From Unio delphinus (taxonomy: Eukaryota; Mollusca; Bivalvia; Unionida; Unionidae): a stretch of DNA of 64,000 nt. The translations under genes and the position numbers were made by a program. The DNA lies in assembly GCA_029339505.1 (NCBI GenBank), contig JAQISU010000097.1, positions 5,609,001 through 5,673,000 on the forward strand, given 5' to 3'. This document shows positions 1-12,475 of the stretch, in pieces; position 1 is the first letter of the stretch; every line of letters starts with the position of its first letter. Under the pieces are notes generated by a model. The model was not told where the DNA came from, made no database searches, and saw nothing but the letters and a program-made list of their open reading frames with translations.

Positions 1-548
1 TGCCTTCTCTAACACTTGGAAATGCCTTCTCTAACACCTGGAAATGCATTCTCTAACACTTGGAAATGCCTTCTCTAACACCTGGAAATGCCTTCTCTAA
101 CAAATGAAAATACATTATCTAACACTTGGAAATGCCTTCTATAACACTTGAAATTGCCTTCTCTAACACCTGGAAATGCCTTCTCTAACACTTGGAAATG
201 CATTCTCTAACACCTGGAAATGCCTTCTCTAACACCTGGAAATGCCTTCTCTAACACTTGGAAATGCCTTCTCTAACACCTGGAAATACCTTCTCTAACA
301 CCTGGAAATACATTATCTAACACTTGGAAATGCCTTCTCTAACACTTGGAAATGCCTTCTCTAACACCTGGAAATGCCTTCTCTAACACTTGGAAATGCC
401 TTCTCTAACACCTGGAAATGCCTTCTCTAACACCTGGAAATACATTATCTAACACTTGGAAATGCCTTCTCTAACACTTGGAAATGCCTTCTCTAACATT
501 TGGAAATACATTATATAACATTTGGAAATGCATTCTCTAATATTTGGA
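1..548. repeat. 22-bp minisatellite
   Basis: About 25 tandem copies of a 22-bp unit (core TGCCTTCTCTAACACCTGGA) with C/T variants and some decayed units towards the right end. It is cut by the window start. It lies upstream of the exon at 722, so it is probably intronic. Confidence 0.95.
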
Positions 549-721
549 ACTTTTAGCTTTTAATGAACACTGGTAGGTTTTCAGCTAAGTCATGGCAATT
601 CACTGCAAAATACAAATATGTTAACAGGAAATGTGAACACAAGACCCCTCCAAAACCATGCTCCTGTGTGGTGGGTGTTAAATCCATGCACTTGGGTTAA
701 TTGTAGCCATGTTTCTTTCAG

Positions 722-943
722 GAAGAAGACGTCGATATTCTGATCATTGATAAAATTAACTATTTCTATGTGTTTTTCGGTGGTCTTACTGATTGGGTAT
801 TGAATAATGCAATACGCAGTGGTATCTCTGGGACAGTTGACACAATGGTTGACAATTTACGATGGATTTGCACCAGGTTATCAAAATTAACAGCCAAACT
901 TTTTAATTGTTTAGCTGGAAAGGGCAAAAGAGAGATAACTTAA
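722..943 (+). CDS. Terminal coding exon of an unidentified host gene
   Basis: A pyrimidine-rich tract ending in CAG (718-721) is followed by an open frame of 73 codons ending in TAA at 941-943. It starts with an acidic stretch (EEDVDILIIDKINYFYVFF) and continues with a mildly hydrophobic, possibly amphipathic segment and a basic tail (AGKGKREIT). Codon use and residue mix look like real protein, unlike the surrounding AT-rich DNA. The earlier exons would lie left of the window, with the 22-bp minisatellite in the last intron. I do not recognise the family. The aromatic-rich segment could sit on or in a membrane. No clear polyadenylation signal was seen just after the stop. Confidence 0.6.
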   Translation, partial: EEDVDILIIDKINYFYVFFGGLTDWVLNNAIRSGISGTVDTMVDNLRWICTRLSKLTAKLFNCLAGKGKREIT

Positions 944-2264
944 GATCTTCCTGTTCTACGCTGGCCAGCTTTGAAATGTTTCTTTTTGTGCTTCCGTTTA
1001 CATCTAACTAATGACGAATTTAGTTTGTTTAGTCTTGAGTACAATAATAGTATGAAGAGCCAAGGACTGGTCATTTAAAGCAATTAATAAGGGTCCATCG
1101 TAGCATAAATGGGTTGACTAGCGATCACGTGATGGCAGTTTATAAAAAAAGAAAGGACATCTTAACAGTGGAGCAAGACAGCTCAGACATTTTTTAATTG
1201 TTCTCATTTCCAAAACAAGTACAGATGAAAATTACATTGGTTTTAGTTCCTAATCATTACACAGTACTTATACTGCTCTGTATGGTCAATGAATTGGAAT
1301 TGGATTTACAGGGGGGGGGATGCATATTCAAATCTATATATTACTGCCAATCTGTAACATTTTGCCAACATCACCATCATCCCAAATCCAGTTATAATGT
1401 ATCACAATGGCAATATATTAAAACATCAACAATCATTTGTGTTGTGTTGAGTTCAAAAATCAAAACATTTGACCTCTGACCCCAGAATCAATAGTCTATT
1501 TCCTTACCATTGACGCAAGCTATAAACAAACTCTGGTCCAAGTCTGAAATGTAGAATTATTTGTAGTGTGCAAAAACAGTTTTGTTCTTTCTGGCAGTGA
1601 CCCTGACCTTTGACCTTTCTTTTGACCTGCAATTTCAAAAGGCTCCTTAAAGTGCAAGGTTTCCTGAGTTGGAAAACGTAGATGAGAGTAAAACTTGGTT
1701 ATTATGCAGAAGTAAAAATAGCTGGACATACAAATGGACAATGTCACAGCATTATACACCATGCTTTTTGGTGGAAAATAAAAACGAATCCTATTTTCAA
1801 ACTGAGGTGCAATTTTGATTGCAAGCAAACATTTATCCATCCAGGTATTAACAAGTAGACATAGCAAGCTCTTACTAACAACTTCTCTAAATTCACCAAC
1901 ACTAATATCCAACATAAATTACAAATATCTGTTTCATGTATCGACACATTCTGACTTGCCATAAAAAGGTCCATTTAGCACTGACATCTCAATTCACCCA
2001 GTCAAAATTGATATTCATGAAAAGTAAACAGCCTTGAAATCACCTCAATTTTAAATGCTTTGCTTGGGTTATTGTAAATGGGAATAGCCTCAATCTCATT
2101 TAAAAAACATGGCTTGAAATTGGGCCTGAATATAAAGAGGTAACATAAATCTCTCTTATTTGTAGATTTTCCCTCCTAATTATAACAACTATCAAAGCAT
2201 AAAACTCATTTATTTCTATCACAAACTTCTCCCGGTTTAAAATGTGTCCACCCATGAGAGATGG
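944..2264. other. Non-coding host DNA, no gene seen
   Basis: Probable 3' UTR of the preceding exon, then AT-rich sequence. The open frames here are short, stop-limited and show no protein-like composition. Confidence 0.5.
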
Positions 2265-2530
2265 TTCTTTACCATATATACCCTTATTAAATGCTACATC
2301 AAATGTGCACAAAATAGTAGTTCTATAATTAGAACATGTTGGAGCATTATTGAACTTCTGACATTTCTACTGTGATTTTTTACCATATATATCCTTTTTA
2401 AATGCTACATTAAATGTGGCACAAAAATGTAGTTCTAATTAGAACATGTTGTAGCATTAAACTTTTGATTTTTTTTTACCATATATACCCTTATTAAATG
2501 CTACATTAATTGTGGCACAAAAAAGTAGTG
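2265..2530. repeat. Three diverged copies of a roughly 100-110 bp unit
   Basis: The segment TTTACCATATATACCCTTAT recurs at about 2,270, 2,379 and 2,477, each followed by the same ATGCTACAT..AAATGTG..CACAAAA sequence. Confidence 0.8.
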
Positions 2531-3505
2531 ATTTTTTTTATACATAACTATGGGTCCAAACAATTCAGAATCACTTAAAAATCTGATGCCGCTTTTTCTT
2601 GCATTATACAAGTTGAAAATCTAAATAAGTGTCCTTGAGGAATTACTCAAACCTGGATAGGAATGTGTTAAAAACAGCAGTTAGATAACCTACCAGTAAT
2701 CCTGACTGGTTAAGCTAAATTAAAGGGTGGGTTTCCCAGGTGAAATGTCATGTTTAAAAAATGTTCTACATCTCAAAATTAGTCACAGTTTTTCATGACA
2801 GTGAAGTCTTTGCTACAAGAAAAATAGCGAGTATTTTTTCTCCTTAAACAAAACTCCAAGGGATGTGTATTTGAAGTCGTGAAAGACAGAGACAATTCTG
2901 AAATGGGTGAAAACATAGCATTGTGTCTCTATTCCGTACAATTTTCATCTGATAAAAGTTTTAAAGATATTTGGAAAATTGTTTAAGTTCATTTGTCTTG
3001 AATGTTATACAGTTCATTTATTCAAAGAATTTCATACATTATTTCCTTGATAAAACTTTTGAGAGTTGTGTTAATTAATTTCATTTATATGAAAGGCAAT
3101 TCATGTAGACTAGGAATTTATGTCTGGAAATCTTATGCCATTGAATTGTTAGTCTGCAATATTGTAGTTATGACATAAAGTGAATTTCATTAATTCGTTT
3201 GTATAATAAACCAATAATCAATGGTATTAGCATTAGACCGTCTGTGACCTGACACTGGTTATAGCCCACACAGCAGAACATATGATGAGACCTAAGTCTG
3301 TGTTATTGACAATTAAATGAAAAGAAACTGAGCTAGAATTTATATGGTAATTGGAGGCATTAAAGGAATACATCAAGTTTCTATACTGTTTAACGAAGTA
3401 GTATGTACACAGATTATTCCATGTTATTCCAGGTTGCAACCAGACATAAGTTTTTTATCTGAGTAGCAGAGACCTAACAAACCATTTATATATTTTAAAG
3501 GGAAA

Positions 3506-3684
3506 TGGTTCCAAACAACAATGCAACACCACACAGCAATGGTGCATAGATGAGATCCTTACAGGAGTTTAGTAGAGAGGTCAATGTATGTTGAAATAGT
3601 TCCAAACAACACCACATAACAATGCAATACAAAGGGGACATAGATGAGATCCTTACAGTGGTAGAGAGGTCAATATATATTGCC
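3506..3684. repeat. Two copies of a roughly 90-bp unit
   Basis: GTTCCAAACAACA..GCAA and ATAGATGAGATCCTTACAG recur in the same order in both halves. Confidence 0.75.
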
Positions 3685-3699
3685 TCACAAGAAAAGTCA

Positions 3700-5867
3700 T
3701 AGAGGTAACTCAACCCAATCTACTGCCAGATTATGCTGTCTTGCTGGACAATTGAGTTGGATCACTTTTGATTTTGTGATGAAATTGGTTAAATCTGTGT
3801 AAATGGAACTACTAACTGCACTGTGTTAATTATTTTAAAAAAGAAGTGTATCCTTCAAGTGTCTTGTACAATTTACTGTTGTTTAATTTAACCGATGGAA
3901 TTGTTATATTTTATTTAGAGGGCTTCATGTTGTTCTATTCTATACCTCTATTTATTCCATCCCTTAATGTTATATTTGTATTATCCACTGGATCCAGGCA
4001 ATAAAACTGCAGATGATAATCCTCTAAATAACGATAATCACCACCACCACCACTACTACGTAACAGTAGGCAGGTTGTTTTTTTTTAATAAAAAAACACT
4101 ATGCATATTAATGCGGGAGAAAAACGTACTAGGGCCAGCAATTTATAAACAGGGATGGTCAGCTGACTCAAAACGTATATTTATTGCCTTATCAAAATAC
4201 ATGTACATGTACCAAGAATAGGGTAGTGTAAGTATATATGTATGTGACAGATTTGGTACTCTATGACTCAGTTATTAAGAGCACACTGGTTTTTAGCAAC
4301 AGAAATATCACATGGTCAATATATGACAGGTCATGAATTGGCACAGATTTTAGAAAATGGTCTTGTATACTAATTGCCATATATTTTTATTAGAAAATGT
4401 TCCAAAAATTGGCCCCCTATCTGTATATAGTGAAGCAAATCATGACCAAAATCGGTTTTAAAAAATTGGATATACTACTCGTTTCATCATTGAAAACGGT
4501 GGTTAGTACCTGGAAATCTGGTTTAGTATCATGAAATTTCCAACTTACAATAATTAAAATTAATTAACACTATGCTAAATTTTTATCCCAAACAACATTC
4601 TAAGTACACTGAATATAACAATATTCAACTAAATTTGTATATAAAAAAAAAATGCCACTAAACTCTACTGGTTAAAAAATAAATACCAACGAAATAAGTA
4701 AAGTTCATTCTATCCTTGAATTCTGTTCCAGTGTATAATCATCATACATGCAGTGTACACTTTTGCATTCAAATAAAATTTGTTCTATTCTTGAATTCTA
4801 TTCCAGTGAAATCATCATTATTCACTATTGCATTCATCTGTCATCAATCAACTGTATAGCATGGTTCCTAAAATAATAATGACCATGGTTCCTATTTTGT
4901 TAAAAACAAAATTACTATATGTTACTTAAATGATGATTTCTCTAAAAGGCAGTATACTCCATGTCATAACAATGAGGGAATGCTGCACATCTCAATCAGT
5001 GCCAGTAATGTTCGTGGTCTAAAAATAAGATCAACAACTTCAAACAACAATATTCCGAAAGTGACGGTGCATCTTTAGTACTGATATCAATGCTAGATAT
5101 ATTATACATGAGAATTATTGTTATCTCTCATATAAAGCTTCTGTTCCAATTCAAAGTCTAACCATACAAATTATTAATATCAGGAATAGCACCTATTACT
5201 TAATATTCAGTAACAACAGCATAGACACACCACTGAAGCAATGCAAGGGAGACAACTCTTGCAACCCCTGACTCGCCCACTTCTGTCTCTCTTCCCCACC
5301 ACACCAATTTTCTGTCTAATTGACAGAATTAGCATACCTTATTCTTTTCTTCAGGGTCACCACCAAAGTGATCAGTTCAACAAGTCCCTTAATATGTACA
5401 ATTTAACCTGGCATATTCAACTCAGTTCAACAAGTTCCTTAATACTATAATTTAACCTGGCATATGCATCTCACAAACACTTGGGTCAAAAGCTAATAAG
5501 ATACAGTCTATTGTTTTGATGTAGGGACCCAATCAAGCTTGTGACTAAGACCATATATAGCTCAATATAGAATGCTGACTGGAGGGGTGGGGGAAATAAA
5601 ATAAACTATGTTGTAAAAATCCTGACAAGTAAATTACTGCAAACTTCCAATTAATATTTCTGCAATATGCTCTTCATCACAGCTACAGAAATACAATTGA
5701 TGGAGAATACCATGTGCATACTAGTCCAGAGTAACTTTTCAAAGCAAATCAGTTAAATCTTTTACATCACTGTTATTTGACAAAAACAATAACAACAGTG
5801 TTGATGTTGCAATCACCATGGTTACCAATGTCAATAAAGATTCATGACAGATAGTGATTTATTTCTA
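3700..5867. other. Non-coding host DNA with small duplications
   Basis: No gene seen. Two short local duplications are present. One (about 4,708-4,812) repeats a TTGAATTCT.TTCCAGTG segment. The other (about 5,364-5,465) repeats an AGTTCAACAAG..CCTTAATA..AATTTAACCTGGCATAT segment. Confidence 0.5.
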
Positions 5868-6016
5868 GTTTTAAAAATTCTCTTGGTGATTGCAAATTGA
5901 AGGGATTTGTGTATTGTTTTAAAAATTCTCTTGGTGATTGCAAATTGAAGGGATTTGTGTATTGTTTTAAAAATTCTCTTGGTGATTGCAAATTGAAGGG
6001 ATTTGTGTATTGTTTG
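5868..6016. repeat. 48-bp repeat, three copies
   Basis: Three nearly identical 48-bp units (core AATTCTCTTGGTGATTGCAA). On the - strand the period keeps a frame open, which makes a spurious repetitive ORF. Confidence 0.95.
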
Positions 6017-6123
6017 TAGATTTGGGGGCTTAAGTCAATTGATGTATGCCATTGTAACACATTTCTGAGGTTGAATAAATAATATAAATGGATAAAAAAA
6101 TTAACATCAGAAAAGTAAAAACT

Positions 6124-6133
6124 AATATCATTA

Positions 6134-6180
<47 letters not shown>
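6124..6180. repeat. (ATT)n microsatellite
   Basis: About 18 uninterrupted trinucleotides. Confidence 0.98.
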
Positions 6181-6182
<2 letters not shown>

Positions 6183-6950
6183 ACAACAAATCAAACTTTT
6201 CCTAACTCTGAAATAAAAAAATCTTAAGAAAGATGAAAAAGATTTTCAAAAAACGGAAATGCATATGAGTAATAACTTTAGCTGAATAGAGTCAAATCTA
6301 GAAAAGAAAACTGAGTGGTGCGACCATTTCTAATACAATAGTTAACTCTACTTGTCAGTATTTTTAATTGAAAATTTGGGAATTCTAGAACAATCTATTG
6401 TATTCCAGATCAACTGAAAGATGTATCCATCTTTGATAAACAAATTTTGCATTCATGCTTAATATCAGTCTTTGGGAAAGATGGAATAAACTATCTATGA
6501 TTTTACTAAACTTGCAGGTTTTCTTTCTTTCTCTTATTTAACTTGAAACTATAGAGTTTTAACATCCACCCACCCCCAGCAGCCACTTAATTTACTGACA
6601 TGTTAAATGAAACAAATAAGTCAAATCATATACATGTACTCAAATATTTAATATACCCTTCTTATCAATTTAGAGGTCTGGACTCCTGGTTGTATTATTT
6701 ATCCATTTTTAGGTTTGGACTCTGCTGGTATCAATGTATCAATTTATAGGTGCCATCTTATATGCTGTAAAACTAACATTGATTTGTAGTGTTCTCAAAA
6801 AAATTATTTGGTTTAATTAAGGTCAAATTAACAGATGTGGAAAGAAATGTCTGTTTTCTATCAAAGCCTGACATGCTGCAAGGAATTTAAAGTGGTTTTG
6901 GCATCTGAAACACAGCATTTCCTGTGAAATATCATTGTATTCTACTCTCT
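6181..6950. other. Non-coding host DNA, no gene seen
   Basis: AT-rich with no supported coding region. A weak local duplication occurs near 6,670-6,730 (GG.CTGGACTC). Confidence 0.5.
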
Positions 6951-6960
6951 TTCAACAGGT

Positions 6961-7092
6961 TATTATTAAATGTTACCTGTTATGTGACAGGTACTGTATG
7001 CACCTGAATGACTGTATCCACTAGATATAAATATTACCTGTTATGTGACAGGTACTGTATACACCTGAATGACTGTACCCACTAGATATAAA
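6961..7092. repeat. Two copies of a roughly 60-bp unit
   Basis: TTACCTGTTATGTGACAGGT and the following ACACCTGAATGACTGTA.CCACTAGATATAAAT segment each occur twice. Confidence 0.9.
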
Positions 7093-7231
7093 TGTTTTAT
7101 ATTCATAATAGTCATGTTTCAAAGTATAAATTGTTGAAACTAAGGTTGTTTTTTTACATTATTGCAGGGTAAATTCCTGATCTTGCAAAAGAGTGAATTT
7201 TCTAAACATACATATTTTTCCTTACAATTTT

Positions 7232-9649
7232 CAAGAGGTATGCATGAATCTCATTATAATGTGTCCATGAATCCCATTCTAATGTGTCCATGAATCCCGT
7301 TATAATGTGTCCATGAATCCCATTATAATGTGTCCATGAATCTCATTATAATGTGTCCATGAATCTCATTATAATGTGTCCATGAATCCCATTCTAATGT
7401 GTCCATGAATCCCGTTATAATGTGTCCATGAATCCCATTATAATGTGTCCATGAATCTCATTATAATGTGTCCATGAATCTCATTATAATGTATCTCATT
7501 ATAATGTGTCCATGAATCTCATTATAATGTGTCCATGAATCTCATTATAATGTGTCCATGAATCCCATTATAATGTGTCCATGAATCTCATTATAATGTG
7601 TCCATGAATCTCATTATAATGTGTCCATGAATCTCATTATAATGTGTCCATGAATCTCATTATAATGTGTCCATGAATCCCATTATAATGTGTCCATGAA
7701 TTCCATTATAATGTGTCCATGAATCCCATTATAATGTGTCCATGAATCTCATTATAATGTGTCCATGAATCCCATTATAATGTGTCCATAAATCCCATTA
7801 TAATGTGTCCATGAATCCCATTATAATGTGTCCATGAATCCCATTATAATGTGTCCATGAATCTCATTATAATGTGTCCATGAATCCCATTATAATGTGT
7901 CCATGAATCTCATTATAATGTGTCCATGAATCTCATTATAATGTGTCCATGAATCTCATTATAATGTGTCCATGAATCTCATTATAATGTGTCCATGAAT
8001 CTCATTATAATGTGTCCATGAATCTCATTATAATGTGTCCATGAATCCCATTATAATGTGTCCATGAATCTCATTATAATGTGTCCATGAATCCCATTAT
8101 AATGTGTCCATGATCATTATAATGTGTCCATGAATCTCATTATAATGTGTCCATGAATCCCATTATAATGTGTCCATGAATCCCATTATAATGTGTCCAT
8201 GAATCTCATTATAATGTGTCCATGAATCCTATTATAATGTGTCCATGAATCCCATTATAATGTGTCCATGAATCCCATTATAATGTGTCCATGCATCCCA
8301 TTATAATGTGTCCATGAATCTCATTATAATGTGTCCATGCATCCCATTATAATGTGTCCATGAATCCCATTATAATGTGTCCATGAATCCCATTATAATG
8401 TGTCCATGAATCCCATTATAATGTGTCCATGAATCCCATTATAATGTGTCCATGACTCTCATTATAATGTGTCCATGAATCTCATTATAATGTGTCCATG
8501 AATCTCATTATAATGTGTCCATGAATCTCATTCTAATGTGTCCATGAATCCCATTATAATGTGTCCATGAATCTCATTATAATGTGTCCATGCATCCCAT
8601 TATAATGTGTCCATGAATCTCATTATAATGTGTCCATGAATCCCATTATAATGTGTCCATGAATCCCATTATAATGTGTCCATGAATCCCATTATAATGT
8701 GTCCATGAATCCCATTATAATGTGTCCATGAATCCCATTATGTGTCCATGAATCCCATTATAATGTGTCCATGAATCCCATTATAATGTGTCCATGAATC
8801 TCATTATAATGTGTCCATGCATCCCATTATAATGTGTCCATGAATCCCATTATAATGTGTCCATGAATCCCATTATAATGTGTCCATGAATCTCATTATA
8901 ATGTGTCCATGAATCTCATTATAATGTGTCCATGAATCTCATTATAATGTGTCCATGAATCTCATTATAATGTGTCCATGAATCCCATTATAATGTGTCC
9001 ATGAATCCCGTTATAATGTGTCCATGAATCCCATTATAATGTGTCCATGAATCCCATTATAATGTGTCCATGAATCTCATTATAATGTGTCCATGAATCT
9101 CATTATAATGTGTCCATGCATCCCATTATAATGTGTCCATGAATCTCATTATAATGTGTCCATGAATCTCATTATAATGTGTCCATGAATCTCATTATAA
9201 TGTGTCCATGAATCTCATTATAATGTGTCAATGAATCCCATTATAATGTGTCCATGAATCCCATTATAATGTGTCCATGAATCTCATTATAATGTGTCCA
9301 TGAATCTCATTATAATGTGTCCATGAATCTCATTATAATGTGTCCATGAATCTCATTATAATGTGTCCATGAATCCCATTATAATGTGTCCATGAATCTC
9401 ATTATAATGTGTCCATGAATCCAATTATAATGTGTCCATGAATCCCATTATAATGTGTCCATGAATCTCATTATAATGTGTCCATGAATTTCATTATAAT
9501 GTGTCCATGAATCTCATTATAATGTGTCCATGAATCTCATTATAATGTGTCCATGAATCCCATTATAATGTGTCCATGAATCTCATTATAATGTGTCCAT
9601 GAATCTCATTATAATGTGTCCATGAATCCCATTATAATGTGTCCATGAA
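7232..9649. repeat. 23-bp minisatellite, about 105 copies
   Basis: Very regular 23-bp array: ATGAATCTCATTATAATG followed by TGTCC. The main variant site alternates C and T (ATCTC or ATCCC). A few GCATCC, CCCGTT and shortened units occur. It spans about 2.4 kb with no insertion. Confidence 0.98.
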
Positions 9650-9736
9650 TTTGCACTGCTGTTGCAGAATTAATTTAAGAACATAATCCATCTCATCTCA
9701 CTTGCAGGCAGAAGAGGACAGTATCTCACCAGTCTT

Positions 9737-9951
9737 TTATTCTATTCATAAGACATGACCATTCTGAAATCAGGCATTTTGTTTTTAATTACAGGTTTAC
9801 TGTATGTAGGGCTTGATAAATTTTTACTCTATTGATAATGCATGACCATTCTGAAATCGGACATTTTTTGTATTACAGGTTTACTGTATGTAGAGCTTGA
9901 TACATTTTATTCTATTCAATAGGCATGATCATTCTGACATTTGGCAATTTG
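9737..9951. repeat. Two and a half copies of a roughly 85-90 bp unit
   Basis: CATGACCATTCTGAAATC and CAGGTTTACTGTATGTAG recur in order, with a partial third copy. Confidence 0.8.
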
Positions 9952-9997
9952 TTGAACATACAAAGGATGGGATATGAATGTGGTCAAGCATAGAATG

Positions 9998-10580
9998 TAG
10001 ATTAACCCAGTCCATAGAAAAGAACACTCTTTATCCTGGCTGTAAATTAACCCAGTTCAAAAGAAAGGAACACTCTTTACCCTGGCTGTACATTATTAAC
10101 CCAGTCCATAGCAAGGAACACTCTTTATCCTGGCTGTACATTATTAACCCAGTCCATAGAAAGGAACACTCTTTATCCTGGCTGTACATTATTAACCCAG
10201 TCCACAGAAAGGAATACTCTTTATCCTGGCTGTACATTATTAACCCAGTCCATAGAAAGGAACACTCTTTATTCTGTCTGTAAATTATTAACCCAGTCCA
10301 TAGAAAGGAACATTCTTTACCCTAGCTGTACATTAACCCAGTCCAAAGAAAGGAACACTCTTTAACCTGGCTGTACATTATTAACCCAGTCCATAGAAAG
10401 GAACACTCTTTATCCTGGCTGTACATTATTAACCCAGTCCATAGAAAGGAACACTCTTTAACCTAGCTGTAAATTAACCCAGTCCACAGAAAAGAACACT
10501 CTTTACATTATTAACCCTGTCCATAGAAAGAAACACTCTTTATCCTGGCTCAGTAAATTAACCCAGTCCAAGGAAAGGAT
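9998..10580. repeat. Roughly 48-bp minisatellite, about 12 copies
   Basis: Units contain TTAACCCAGTCCATAGAAAG followed by GAACACTCTTTATCCTGGCTG. Several units have small deletions. The period is a multiple of three, so repetitive pseudo-ORFs appear on both strands. They are not genes. Confidence 0.95.
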
Positions 10581-10882
10581 CATCACTGGCTGATGGTAAT
10601 AATCTCCTTAATCAAGTTTACTGAGTATTTTTCACTTGCAACAGAAAATTACCATTTAATCAATTAAAATTTCAGTGATCAATATCACAAAACAAAACGA
10701 AGTAGAAACTATATATTACACAAGACATAAAAACAGCTGAATTGAAAAGCAGACCTGCATTTTAGTTATTTGAAGAAAGAGGTGCAGTAAATGAGGGGAG
10801 GGTGTATAAGTGGCAGAGTAGGGTGGTGGAGAGGGCAGGTGTGGATGGGGGAAAGGGCATTAGCAGCAGAATATGGTAACAG

Positions 10883-10884
<2 letters not shown>

Positions 10885-10929
<45 letters not shown>
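10885..10929. repeat. (CA)n microsatellite
   Basis: About 22 CA dinucleotides. Confidence 0.98.
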
Positions 10930-10931
<2 letters not shown>

Positions 10932-10973
10932 TAATTTCTTTGTAGCTGAAGTACTGATAGGCAATTGTATGTA

Positions 10974-12473
10974 CCGTATTTTCCAGCATATATCCCGCGT
11001 GTTATACCAGATTTTACAAACCCCGCAGGGGGGGTGCGGGTTATATAAGGGTGCGGGCTATATCAAATTTTTTTTACACATAATAATATTTCAATATATT
11101 GTTTGAAAAACGTAACTACATCACATATATTGTTCTCGTTTTGTTTTGCTAGGGTTGGATATTATGGCTACTACGGTGACTTTACAACAACTTACGGTAT
11201 CGGGACCAAATCAACATTTCGGGATAAAAACTTAAAATTTCGTATCCGTCACGTTTTCATAATCAATATTTTCTGTTTTCAATCGAAATAACTACGGTAC
11301 CTAATTTTACCGCTGGGCCACGATCCACTGCTTCAGGTAAGCTTCAAGGTGAGGCCACTTTGCTTTAGGTCCGCGACGAGCACGTTTTCGTGGATTCATC
11401 TTCTCCAACGTTCCTTTTTCTTTTCTCCAACCTTGGATTACACTCTCATCAATATCAAATTTTCTGCCTGTGGCTCTATTGCCATGCACTTCAGCATACG
11501 CAATGGCAGTTAGCTTGAAGTCGGCTGTGTAAGACTTTCGTTTCGGCATTTTTTAAATTAAACAGAAAGAAATTATTTAAACTCGAATCTACACTTCACA
11601 AGAATACAAGATTATTTAGAAATGTCCGTGTTTATGTAGCCTGTAGTTGAGGCACAGCTCCTATAGACAGCCTACGCACACAAGCACTGTGTACCGTGTT
11701 TTTTGCTGACTTTTATTGAGCAAAGGTCGTCGGCTTACTTTGATGATGGCACCGCTAAAGGCTCCAGTTGAAGGGTCAAACAAATACCTGTTTGTTATTG
11801 CTGCGGCAACTTCAGATAATTGTAGAACATTTAAACAGATTTGTTTTATTTGTTTAGTATATATCAGTGCTTCAAAGGTAATCAGTTCTCTTTGAAGTGT
11901 CAGCAAACGTATTTTTTCTTCTTCCATCTGGTATTTGTTTTTAAATTAGTGTCATCTGCTTGACTGTACTCATTTTACGTTTCCGCCTTCTGCGGATTCG
12001 GATTTTAACTAGTCAGTTGCATAAAGTAATAAGGCCAGATATCATCATTAGCGAATTATGATATAACAGTGCACTGTTAGTGTGGTTTGTCAGTATGAGA
12101 CAAGGACTTGTTATTTTAACAATATATTCCAGTACATTGTTTCCTGTCATGGTGCCTTTGATTTTCTCTACTCCAAACGCAAGACTGTATATACGGTTTT
12201 TATCAGCCAAAATTGGTGTCGCCACAAATATCACCAGAAGGTATATTTTGTCATCAAAACGGAAAACAGAATCGCAGTTTGCTACATCAGCGAAGCCCCG
12301 TGATCCTGTAATTGATTTCATTTCCGATTGTAGCTGTATAAATATATCTATGGTTGCGGGTTATACAAAGATGCGGGTTATGCCAACGATTTTTTACACA
12401 AAACCCCAAAACCCGCGGGCTATAGGAGGGTGCGGATTATCTGCGTGTGCGGGATATATGCGCGAAAATACGG
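10974..12473 (-). mobile_element. pogo-type DNA transposon, internally reduced, 1.5 kb
   Basis: The ends are imperfect inverted repeats: CCGTATTTTCCAGCATATAT on the left and the complement of CCGTATTTTCGCGCATATAT on the right. Both are followed inward by G-rich blocks of GCGGGTTATA..GGGTGCGGGCTATA type. Each end abuts a TA dinucleotide (10,972-10,973 and 12,474-12,475), the target duplication expected of the Tc1/mariner/pogo superfamily. Inside is one DNA-binding ORF (11,307-11,549). Two further - strand ORFs (11,661-11,927 and 12,013-12,321) have no recognisable domain. No DDE transposase catalytic core was found, so the element is non-autonomous. Confidence 0.85.
11307..11549 (-). CDS. Brinker/CENP-B-type helix-turn-helix protein of a pogo-like element (truncated)
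   Basis: An 80-codon ORF starting with ATG. Residues 1-45 (MPKRKSYTADFKLTAIAYAE and on to a GWRKEK segment) match the Brinker-type HTH found at the N-terminus of pogo/Tigger-like transposases. Residues 55-80 (RRGPKAKWPHLEAYLKQW) look like the start of the second, CENP-B-type HTH, which is cut by a stop. The DDE nuclease domain is missing. The product, if made, could still bind the element's ends. Family recognition is from pattern and the truncation is seen directly. Confidence 0.7.
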   Translation of the reverse strand: MPKRKSYTADFKLTAIAYAEVHGNRATGRKFDIDESVIQGWRKEKGTLEKMNPRKRARRGPKAKWPHLEAYLKQWIVAQR

Positions 12474-12475
12474 TA

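Noticed and set aside
5842..6189. Asn-rich ORF with three 16-residue repeats (- strand)
   Set aside because: It is the (ATT)n run plus the 48-bp repeat read in frame, with no splice signals or conserved domain.
9978..10283. Repetitive ORFs on both strands
   Set aside because: They arise from the 48-bp minisatellite, whose period is a multiple of three.
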